Source of the DNA: Heterodera schachtii
Taxonomy: Eukaryota > Nematoda > Chromadorea > Rhabditida > Heteroderidae
Reading direction: 5' to 3'
Assembly: GCA_023374025.1 (NCBI GenBank)
Contig: SIJG01000156.1
Location: 213,848-277,847, forward strand
DNA: 64,000 bases
The translations under genes were made by a program, and so were the position numbers. Positions within the stretch are counted from its first letter, which is position 1, and each line of letters opens with the position of its first letter. The notes below the pieces were generated by a model. That model did not search any database. It saw only the letters and a list, made by a program, of their open reading frames with translations, and had not been told where the DNA came from. Positions 21,738 to 31,174 of the stretch are shown here, in pieces.

Positions 21738-22513
21738 TTAACAAGGGGCTGGGGGGGGGGGGGGGACGGCGGCTGCTGCGGCATCCTTCTTCTCCTTCTT
21801 CTTCTTGCCCTTCTCCTTCTTCTTGCCCTTCTTCTCCTTCTTCTCGCCCTTCTTCTCCTTCTTCTTCTTGCCCTTCTCCTTCTTCTTGCCCTTCTTCTCC
21901 TTCTTCTCGCCCTTCTTCTCCTTCTTCTTCTTGCCCTTCTCCTTCTTCTTGCCCTTCTTCTCCTTCTTCTCGCCCTTCTTCTCCTTCGTCCTGCGCGTGC
22001 TGCGCCTCCGGTGCTTCTCCTTCTTCTTGCCCTTCTTCTCCTTCTTCTTCTTGCCCTTCTCCTTCTTCTTCTTGCCCTTCTTCTCCTTCTTCTTGCCCTT
22101 CTTCTCGCCCTTCTTCTCCTTCGTCCTGCGCGTGCTGCGCCCGTCCTTCTTCCGGTGCTTGTCCTTCTTGCCGCTCCTCCCCGCCTAAAAAGGGGAAATA
22201 TCGGTCTGCTAATAACTTTTCTCATTGTCAACTAATTAAATATTTTTGGTATCATTCGATAGCTTTTAACTTCGCTATTTGCCTGCAAATTTCAAAAATT
22301 TGTTTCCAAAAAAGTTATGGCCAAAAATCAAATTTAAGAAATAAAGGATCTTTATTTTGAGTTCCAAAGAAAAAGCGCAGCTTACCTTGCCGACCGCGCC
22401 GGCAGCAGCAGCAGCGGCACCATTTTTTAAAGCAGCAGCAGCAGCGGCGATTAGGTGGTTGGCCATTGCGTTGCGTGCGCATTGAAGCGGTTCGTTGGTT
22501 GGATGAAGCGAAT
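21738..22513 (-). CDS. Ala-rich then extremely Lys-rich protein, C-terminal exons
   Basis: Two minus-strand exons join in phase 0: 22386-22513 (LHPTNEPLQCARNAMANHL, then poly-Ala) and 21738-22184. The second begins AGRSGKKDKHRKKDGR, has two RRSTRRTKEKKGEKK-like blocks and three exact copies of a 21-residue unit (GEKKEKKGKKKEKGKKKKEKK, 63 bp each, 21787-21975), and ends KKDAAAAAVPPPPPAPC. The poly-C tract before the stop (15 nt) makes the last residues uncertain. The product would be highly basic, suited to binding nucleic acid (inference). 5' exons were not resolved; a candidate Glu/Gly-rich exon lies at ~23428-23552. The competing Arg-frame across the array is a shadow. Confidence 0.45.
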
Positions 22514-22568
22514 CTGAGAGAAACGCAATTCCTTTTACACACATCCGATGCCGCTGGAAGGTCATAAT

Positions 22569-23085
22569 TAGGGTTCGAAGTTGTATGCACTAAAAAATGC
22601 CTAATATGCGCATAAAATATGCACTAAAAATCCCCCAAATATGCCATAAAAACCCAAAAATTGCCCAAATATTCACTAAAATATGCCTTAAAAACAGCCA
22701 AAAAATGGCTTTTAACTTTCAAAAAAATGCCAAAAATTGTGTATAAATTAAGAATTGACTTTGAAATCACCACAACAAGGGCTAAGGAGCATTTTTTAAG
22801 GGTGTATTTTTTTAAATTCAAAAAAGTCGATCCTTAGGGGTGTATTTTTCGCCTTTTTCACATTTTTCTTGTGAAAATTTCCAAAAAAATGGCCAAAATA
22901 TGCTCTAAAAATGCAAAAATGGCAAAATATGCATTTATTCTCGAAAACCCCCAAAATATGCTTTTATATGCACTAAAAACCTTCACCAAACCAAAAAATT
23001 TTAACGTAGAAATGCTATTTTTGAGCCCCTTTCATCATTGCATATGCGCAGAAAAAATATGCAAAATCATACAACTTCGAACCCT
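22569..23085. mobile_element. AAATATGC-word inverted-repeat element, 8-bp TSD
   Basis: Termini TAGGGTTCGAAGTTGTATG and CATACAACTTCGAACCCTA bound 517 bp rich in AAATATGC/ATATGCAC words. GTCATAAT flanks both ends (22561-22568, 23086-23093). Confidence 0.8.
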
Positions 23086-24279
23086 AGTCATAATGAAAGG
23101 CAAATTAAAAATTTTTTTGAAAAATTTTGAGATTTTTAAACAATGGCACCAAAAAAAACCATTTTGCCGGGAACCGCTCACTTCGGCACCGACCTTTCGG
23201 CGCCGTTGCTAATAACTTTTCTCATCATTAACTAAATTAAATATTTTTGATATCATTCGATAGCTCTTAACGTTTTCTAATTAGCCTGCAAAATTTCAAA
23301 AAAAGTTATGACCAAAAAAGCTCAAAAACAGACTTTTTCATGGCTTTTTCGGCGCCGTTTGCCATAACTTTTTTACATTGCATGATTTATATCTATTTTG
23401 ACCTAAATGATAAGTTGTTGGTACCCCACCTTCTTCTCCTTCTTCTCCAATTACTCCTCTTTCTTGTCCAATTGCTCTTCCTCCTTCTCTTCCTCCTCCG
23501 CATCCTTCGCTTGGTGGTCGAGACTCGGGCCCATGTCCCCTTCCAACCGTACTAAAAGGGACGGGGATTTTATGATGTGCAATTTGAAAAAGAAATTCAT
23601 TTCTTAGGAGTGTATTTGAAAATTTTAGAGCAATTTGTTAACAGATTTTCACTAATGATTTCTAGCCAATTTTTGGAATAAATTACAAATTTAAAACGAA
23701 ATGTTACTCAATTTTGTATTTTTTTCTGTTTTTTTTTTGTACGATTGACTAAATCCGATTCTGCTGGAAGGCAAAGGCAAAAATTTTGACATAATGCTTA
23801 CATCACAACCGAAAAAATTAACGCAGAAAAAAAAACGCAAAATATTACAATTTCTGCTCCGCCGAATGCAGCAGCTGCGAAGAGCAAGTGAGCGGTTGTT
23901 GCGCTTCTCGCGCTGATTGAGCCAATTTTTAAAAAACAAAGCATTTTTAGGGTCTGACATTACGCCATAAAATTTCAAAAAATTTTTAAGAAAATTCAGA
24001 ACAGATCAGCGCCCTGATTTATTTTCATCTCCTTCACGCCTAGTTTCTCCATAAAGGTCAAAGTGAATGTAAACAATTGTTGTGAAACAAAGAAGCTACA
24101 GTAACTGTTCCGACTAGCGTCCACTCTTCTGATTCTGTTACTGTAGATGGATAAAAAAAATACTGTAACTTTTCTGATTTATGAGTGAATTTTTTCATCA
24201 TGTACAAATATGAATTGTGAATTAGTGATTGACTGATCAATCAAAATTTGCATATAATTTTCTAAGTGAATTCAAAAAT
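23086..24279. other. Intergenic/intronic, repeats, one possible exon
   Basis: ~23205-23310 repeats 22200-22315 (TAATAACTTTTCTC, then TATCATTCGATAGCT and AAGTTATG). A minus-strand acceptor at 23553 followed by an open Gly/Glu-rich stretch to a GTGGGG donor near 23428 could be an exon; I cannot place it in a gene. Nothing else supported. Confidence 0.4.
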
Positions 24280-25482
24280 TTAAATTTCCAAGTGTTTTTC
24301 TGTCGGCCGCGTGTCGCAAAAGCCGCACGTGCGCCTGCACACGCGCTGCATGAAGCGCGCGTTGCGCGTGCACTCGCCAACGCGTTTCCACCACGCGCAG
24401 GACACGACGTCAACATCGAAGGCGGGGCATGGCAAAAGCGGGGACGGTGAGGGAAAAGCGGGGGACTCAAAAACGACGTCGGCGTCGAGGGGGGAAGGTG
24501 ATGATGGAACAACGACGGCAGCAACGGAAGGGACGGCATTTTCTGCTGAAATTTGGGGGGGGGATTGTAATAGGGAATTAGAAATGAGAAAAATTAGATT
24601 TTAAATGGGCGCCATTTGTCACCAGCCTTTGGCATTTTGTTCATTTTCCCACCCTTTGGCATTCCATTTTCCCACCCTTTGGCATTTTGTTCATTTTCCC
24701 ACCCTTTGGCATTTTGTTCATTTTCCCACCCTTTGGCATTTTGTCATTTTTTGCTCACCGTTTCCTCCCACTGCTAATGCTTCTGCTGCTGTTGATGTCA
24801 CTTCGCCGTCAACAATTGTCAAATCCGAGTCCACCAATAGCAATTCCATTCCGTGCCGACTGGGGGAAGAAGCCCTTTAAAATGGGACAAAAAGCGTTTA
24901 ATTTAAATTAAGTTTTTTTTTTTACTTAATTGTCGTCGTCAGAAATTCGTCACGAGGAGAAAAGCGAAGGGGGAAAAATTCCTGCTGAAAGTTTTGCAGG
25001 CACAATTCGGGCACTTAAATAGGGCAATTTTTGGCACATATTTAATTATTACTGTAACTTTAATTAAGTGATTATTAATTACCCCCTCCCTACGAATATT
25101 TCACCCTTTTGGCAATTCGCCGTCTGTCGCTCTCCCCCAAATGCTTCTCCCCCTCTTTTGGCACACGCTTTGCCGCTTTCCCAATCGCCACACAACGCCA
25201 AACATTTGTTTTGTTCCGCTTCCAATTCCGTCAAAAACACTGGGCCATCGGGCGAACTTTCGCCTAATTAATTTTTTATTTTTTGCAATTTTTAAAAATT
25301 TATTCACAAATGTGCGCATTCTGCTCAATCCACCGGTACAAATTCGGCACAATTGGCACATCGCCAGAGGGCCCAACATTTGAGATCAAATTGTCAAATT
25401 GGAAAGGTGCCGCAGCAAATTGGGCAAAACAGCGAAAAATCGGATGGGAAAAAAGGACAAAAAATGACAAATAAAATGGCAT
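24280..25482 (-). CDS. Secreted Cys-rich protein with C-terminal ShK/SXC-type domain
   Basis: The start (25480-25482) opens a signal peptide (MPFYLSFFVLFSHPIFRCFA). Exon 25308-25482 contains PIVPNLYRWIEQNAHIC and splices in phase to 25105-25263, which adds NKCLALCGDWESGKAC. Exons ~24759-24874 (MELLLVDSDLTIVDGEV) and 24280-24545 join each other in phase; the last encodes a six-Cys module with CAWWKRVGEC, RFMQRVCRRTCGFC, the ShKT/SXC pattern common in nematode secreted enzymes and cuticle proteins, and ends KHLEI. The junction between the second and third exons does not keep phase with the splice sites I see, so this may be two genes. The module is named from a sea-anemone peptide, but nematode copies are usually not toxins; no activity is claimed. 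Confidence 0.5.
24632..24757. repeat. 27-bp tandem repeat in an intron
   Basis: About four units of CATTTTCCCACCCTTTGG preceded by CATTTTGTT. It lies in the intron between the 24759-24874 and 24280-24545 exons. Confidence 0.7.
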
Positions 25483-26506
25483 TTTGCAACGGAGAAAAAC
25501 TAAAAAAATAATAAATTAAATAAATTAAAATATATTTTTATTAATGGTGACCAAACAAACTGTGAACAGAACGGTAAAAATTTATTACAGTAAATTAGAG
25601 AATTTAATTTATTGAATTCTTCAAATACACTTTTTGAATTATGAATTCCCAATCACACAAACAAATCGTTTAAATTCGGTAATTAATGAGCAAAAAAACC
25701 CGTAATGAATTTAGCACAGTTCAATCTGTGTAATGGTAATTAATTGCTATTTTTGCCAATACCGTGGAAAATTGCAACTTTATGTTCACCCTATTAACAA
25801 AATTAATTAATTCTTTTTTCTAAAAAATTAAACAATAATTTAATTAATTTCCGCTTCATTTGCGTCGCCGGTGGCCCTGAAAAGCGAAAAAAAGGAATTA
25901 ATTAACGCCAACACCCCAAATCGGTGTTGATTAGTGCTAATAATGTGACGAAAAGCAGCACACGCCCCGCCGGGCGGAACCATCGCGCAAAGAAAAGAAA
26001 GGGGGGGGGGGGAGAAAAGAACACACGCAAAAGTAACGGAGGAAATCGGGGGAAAGAGGGGACAGACCCCGAGGGCAAAACGAAAATTATAAGCAGAGAA
26101 TAAAGCAAAAAAGGAGGGATAGGAAGTGGGATGGGATGGATACACATTCATGGTCACGATGATTTAAATTGAAAAATGGGTATTATTACTATAAATGGTG
26201 GGACCCCTTTTTGGAAGAAAAAAATTTTTTTCGAAAAAATCCTGAAAAGATGTTTATTGAGATTTACTGGATCGGAGAACCCGAATTCAAGGTTCATTTT
26301 AACCAATTTCGAATCCCGGACCTGAATTCGAACAAAAAGTCGAAATTCAAAATTTTTAAAATTCTCACTTTTGTTACTAAATTGACCAATATAAGCTAAA
26401 TTTAGTCAAAAAGCATTGCAACATCATAAAACGGTCATTCTATGCAGATACGTACGAACATAAAAATGAATTTTAAAAATTTTATTGCTTTTTGACGCAA
26501 AAGAAA
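25483..26506. other. Intergenic, no supported gene
   Basis: AT-rich sequence with poly-G/C runs. ~26215-26360 carries degenerate GAATTCGAACAAAAAGTCGAAA words related to the foldback element at 56512. No splice-supported frame found. Confidence 0.45.
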
Positions 26507-26902
26507 ATGGGAAACGGATGTGCAGCACACAAACAAAATGGTCATTTTCCAATGTTAAAAAGGGTTCAAAAATGGCACCTATGGTTCATCCATCAGCTGA
26601 ACCAGTTCATTCAAAATTGCAGTGCATTAACTATTTTTACAGTTATCATTGGGGTGAAAAACTTCATTTCCCCCCCCCCCCTTTTTGTTGTTGTTTTGTT
26701 AGTGTTTGAGTTGTGAAGGCGAAGAAAATGAGGGACAATTGGACAATGATCGAGCGAATGGGTAGGCCTCATGCGGCGCCTTTGTTGTTGAACAAATGAG
26801 TCATTTGACAAACCATCCCCCAGGAATGTATCGGAGTTGAATATAGATGAGGGGAATACAGTCAATCGAGAGGAGGACGGAAATAATTACGGATTACAAT
26901 AA
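26507..26902 (+). CDS. Small three-exon protein with MGNGC N-terminus
   Basis: Exons 26507-26653, 26703-26761 and 26824-26902 join in phase to give 94 aa, with standard splice sites (GGG|GTGAAA..TTAG|TGT; GG|GTAGGC..CCAG|GAA). The protein begins MGNGCAAHKQNG, which fits an N-myristoylation site (Gly2) with an adjacent Cys for palmitoylation. A hydrophobic stretch follows (NCSALTIFTVIIG) and the rest is acidic (CEGEENEGQLDND, LNIDEGNTVNREED). Family not recognised. Evidence is reading phase alone, so expression is unproven. Confidence 0.4.
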
Positions 26903-27319
26903 TTGGAAATCAGTTAAAACGGAGGCCGGATTCGTACTCAGCGCCTCTAAATACCCCTAGAAATATGTTATTAGAATTTTTAGAAGTTTAAAAAAAATTT
27001 TGTTCGGGACCAGTAAAGACATGATTGCCGAGGAAAGCGTGGTTTTTCCGGGCGAACCATGCACAATTTTTGAAAACAAAAGTTGCCCAAAGTAAAAGAA
27101 GTGCCGGGATTGCCAATCCACTTAAGAAACTAATTTCTTTTAAATTTTTATATGGTCGAAGAAGAAATTCTTTTTCATTTTTTTGTCGTCATTAAAATCA
27201 GGACAATTGCGTGAATATGATGAGATTTAAATATTTTATATGCTGCGCCATATATCTTCAACAAAAAATCAAAAAATCGGCTGTCATCAAAAACGAGCAA
27301 GCGCCATACACACAAAAAA

Positions 27320-30300
27320 TCACTTCTGCGCCGGACGAAATTTCCGTTGACTGCCCACCCAACCACCGCCACCGCTAGCGCCACCTCCACCACCGCCACC
27401 ACCACCACGGCTTGCATGCGACGAAGAATACACAACAGCCTAAAAAGGAGCAAAATAAGAAAATAAAATTTAAAAAAATGGAAGGGAGACAAACTTAATG
27501 GAATTTAAACACTTTAACTTCGATGAAAATTTTTATTTGAGAATTTATCTCAACGCCATAAAGCAACAAAAGCCAATAAAATGAGAATGTAATGCATTTA
27601 ATAGTTAAAATACACAACTGACGCACCCCGGAATAGTGATGGTGAACATTGCGCGGTCGCTGGGGATGCGGCTGATGGGAATGCGTTTGCTGAGAATGCG
27701 GTTGCTGCGAGTACGGTTGCTGAGGGTGCGGTTGCGGAGGATACGGCTTTTGCGGCAGCGGTTGCTGCTGCGGTTGCTCCTGTTGCTGCACGAGTGCCGG
27801 ATGGCCAGCCGCCACTTGGAACTGATGAGCGAACATTTCCAACAGTTCGCGCTGCTTTTTTGCTGAAAATAAATTTAAAAAATAATGAAAAGTATTATTG
27901 AATAAAGCATGTCTTTTGCCGTTTTGGCCACTCTAAAGAAAATGATGGAAAAAACAATTCCAAAAAGTTCTAAGTCGTAAACGCATCTAATAATAAGTGA
28001 TAAGCGTATTATTAGGTAGTTTCCAATTCGGTGAGGAGGGTGGTGTACTTTTTTTTGGTAAATGTATGAGCCATGACAATTTTTGTGTTTAACGGAAACT
28101 CACTGTTCGGACAGAACAGCGCCGTATGCTCCTGCGAGCCGCACTCCTCACAACGTCTGTCAATGATGGACGGCGAACGACGCACAAAATTGTTGTTCAC
28201 ATTCCCAGCACCCGCACCACCACCAACGCTCCCACCAGTGCTAACCCTGTTGCTGTAAAATGAAAGAATGAGGGATTGAAACAGACATTTTTGCCAACCC
28301 ATGATGATATTGATGGAAACGACCACCACCACCACCGGTGCCACCGCCTCCGCCACCCATTTGATGATGGGGTTGATTTTGATGGTGCTGTTGCTGCTGC
28401 TGATGATGGTAATTCACACGCCCGTGATACGGCATGCTGGTCATGACCACTTTCTTGGCCTGATTCGGAAGAAGGGGAGGCGGAGCAGCACCCTAAAAAA
28501 GAATGGACTCACAATCAGAACAGAGAAAAGAAAAGCCCCCAACTCACCCTGGACATATCGCTTTTCCTATTCGGGTGGTAGGGATGGCGAGGAGGGACAT
28601 TCTAAACAGCAAAGAAATGCATCATGACATAGGAAAGGAACTCACTCACCTTGAATGAGTCGGTTTTCTTGATCGGCGACGGGGGACGAGGAGAAGCCGC
28701 CTAAAAACGAATCCGTAGAAAAAAACTGACTGTGATAAACTCATCACCTTGCCGTGGTCCTTTTTCTTGACCGGCGTCGCAGAACGCGGTGGAGTGGCAT
28801 TCTTAAAGTATTCAAGAAAGAGTGGTTGTGAGAAAATGAGGCGCTAGTTAAAAAGTCACACTGCAAAGGGGGGGGGGGGGGTCCATTTAACTTTGTTCGA
28901 GTTTGGTATAGATTCAAAATTAGTAAAATGGATGTCAGATTTTTGTTCAGCTTAATAAAATTCAATGGGTGTGAGACGAATTCACCTTGACATAGTCAGT
29001 CTTCTTGACCGGCGTCGAAGGACGCGGAGGAGTGACAGCCTTAAAAAGAATTATACGACAAAAGTGAGACACGACCGATAGACTCACTTTGACTGGCTCT
29101 TCAATCTTCTTGACCGGTGACAAAGGAGGAGGCGGAGAAACAGCCTTAAAGAAAACAAATCGTATAAATGGAGGACCCAAAAAAGGATAAACGCACTTTG
29201 GCCTGCTCCGTTTTTTTAATGTCCACTGGAGACGGAAAACGAGGAGAAACAACCTTAAAGAAAGAATTGGAACAAAAACAGAGGGGGCAATGAACCAATA
29301 AACGCACTTTGGCTTTTTCGGTTTTCTTGACTGGCGACAGAGCACGCGGAGGAGACATAGCCTTAAAAACAAAATTTAAATTATGATAAGCCCAGCTAAT
29401 TTGTCAAGCAAAAAGCAGTTATATCGCCGTAAAAAAAAAGAATTTGGCTGTGGCAAAGTATTTATTACGAACCAACACAAATGACAAAACCTGTTGCTGA
29501 TGCGGCTGCTCGACTGTTGGTCCCATCGCCGGTGGCGGATGGAATGGTCCGATGTTGGGCGGACAACCGAAAAGCGCCGCGGCCATAGCATTGTGATGGT
29601 GCGTCGGCGGTGCCGTCTGCGGAGGCGGTGTCTGCTGCCGCTGCATGTGCACTCCGCTGCTGGTGGTGGGCGCGGACAACGACGGCGTTGGGTAGGCAAA
29701 GTGCGGCTGCTGATAGTGGGGGTGGTGATGCATCGGATGCTGCTGTTGCTGATGTCGCACAGGCATTTGGCCAATCAGTTCATTCGGCTGTTTTCAAAAT
29801 TTGTTTATTTTTTCCTTCAAAACATTCGTTTTGAATTCGGGAGAAAAGAAAACCTGCTGATGCGGCTGCTCGACTGTTGGTCCCATCGCCGGTGGCGGAT
29901 GGAATGGTCCGATGTTGGGATTGTAGCCGAACAGTGCGGTGGGCATGACGTGTTGGTGGTGCGTCGGCGGTGCCGTCTGCGGCGGCGGTGTCTGTTGCTG
30001 CTGCATGTGCGCTCCTCCGGTGCTGACGGTGGGCGCCGAGAGCGGTGGCGGTGGATAAGCGAACGACGGTTGCTGATAGTGAGGATGGTGATGCATCGGA
30101 TGTTGCTGATGCTGTCCAGGCATTGGGCCGATCAGTTCATTGGGCTGTGAAAGTGTAAATGTTGAGTAGGTAAATAGGTTTAATATGAATTTGCCGTATA
30201 AAAATATTTCCGGGTTTTTATGGCAGTTTTTGCCTTGCAAAATCCGACTGAAATGCAAACCTAAGTGGAGTTTCAGGAAGTGAAACGAAAAAAAACCTGC

Positions 30301-30554
30301 TGATGCGGCGGTTCGCCCGCCGGTCCCATCGCCGCCGCCTGCTGAAAGGTGCCGAAATTGGTAGCGTAAATGAACAGTCCGGTGGGCGTAGCGGCCGCCG
30401 CCATGGCGTGAAGTTGTGCCGCCTGTGGTGGCGGAGTCGGCTGCTGCTGCATATGCGCTCCGGTGCCCGCGTTGGGCGCAGACAGCGGCGGAGGTGGGTA
30501 GGCAAATTGTGGTTGCTGATAATGGGGGTGATGATGCATCGGATGCTGCTGCAT
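27320..30554 (-). CDS. Pro/Gln/His-rich CCHC zinc-knuckle protein with micro-exon array
   Basis: Fourteen exons join in phase (about 641 aa). Three long exons (30297-30554, 29854-30144, 29491-29787) are diverged repeats containing HPMHHHPHYQQ and QTPPPQ. Seven micro-exons, each a multiple of three and phase 0, follow: 29308-29361, 29197-29253, 29088-29144, 28986-29039, 28748-28801, 28650-28700, 28548-28601; most encode a variant of SPPRP-SPVKKT--K. Then 28299-28492 (HQQQQQHHQNQPHHQ, poly-Gly), 28104-28252 with a CCHC knuckle (CEECGSQEHTALFC), 27627-27862 (Gln/Pro-rich) and 27320-27439 (Gly-rich, ending RKFRPAQK). The composition suggests a disordered RNA-associated protein (inference). MQQHP at 30554 may be the start, or the exon may begin at an AG just inside it (TGCAG). 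Confidence 0.65.
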
Positions 30555-31174
30555 TTCAAAATTTTCAAATCTTTAATCAGAAAGCAGTCAGTAAGACAAT
30601 GACTTTGGCATAATAAAAATAATTTCATACTCCATTTTCTAACAACTAATTAATCACTCGAATGTGCAAGATGCGCTTGTGGTGGAAAATAAGTTGGCAA
30701 AAAGACTAAAATTGGAATGTTTAATTATGATTCTACAGAATTCTGTGAATATGTTTTTTGGACTGCAATTAGAAACTAGGATACTATTTGCAAGAAATTC
30801 TAAGCCAAGTGGATGACAAATTAAATCAAATTCCATTAAAAAAAGCGGAAGATGGCATTTCCGTTTATAGGCAATTAAGGAAATATTGGTCAGTAAACAA
30901 TTGTAAGTTGTCGGCTTCGGCACTTTGATTTGATTCCGTCTCTGAATAGTTAAACAAATTCGTTTTGCCAAACTAAAAATTCAAAAATTTTTGTAGCACC
31001 TAGGTGCTAACTTAAGCACCGCAGCCGCGGGGGTAATAATTCAGGAAATACGGCATTTCCTTTTCTTGGCTCTTTGCGTCTTCTGTCGGAATTTTGCCCC
31101 TTTATCGCTCTCTCTTTTTTAGTCTGAATTAAAAATTTTCTTTTGAATTAACCGATTATCTTTTCAGGAAAATA
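30555..31174. promoter_or_regulatory. Divergent intergenic region with 14-bp palindrome
   Basis: Lies between the zinc-knuckle gene (minus) and MCRS1 (plus). Contains the perfect palindrome AGCACCTAGGTGCT at 30995-31008, then a GC-rich GCAGCCGCGGGGG. A TTTTCAG acceptor at 31161-31167, seven bases before the MCRS1 start codon, would fit spliced-leader trans-splicing. No coding exon seen. Confidence 0.35.

Noticed and set aside
21698..22231. 177-aa minus-strand Arg-rich frame
   Set aside because: It is a second frame over the 63-bp Lys-coding array; the Lys frame has in-phase splice sites and an upstream exon, the Arg frame does not.
24640..24760. Possible CRISPR-like array
   Set aside because: Units are contiguous 27-bp tandem repeats without spacers, in a eukaryotic intron.
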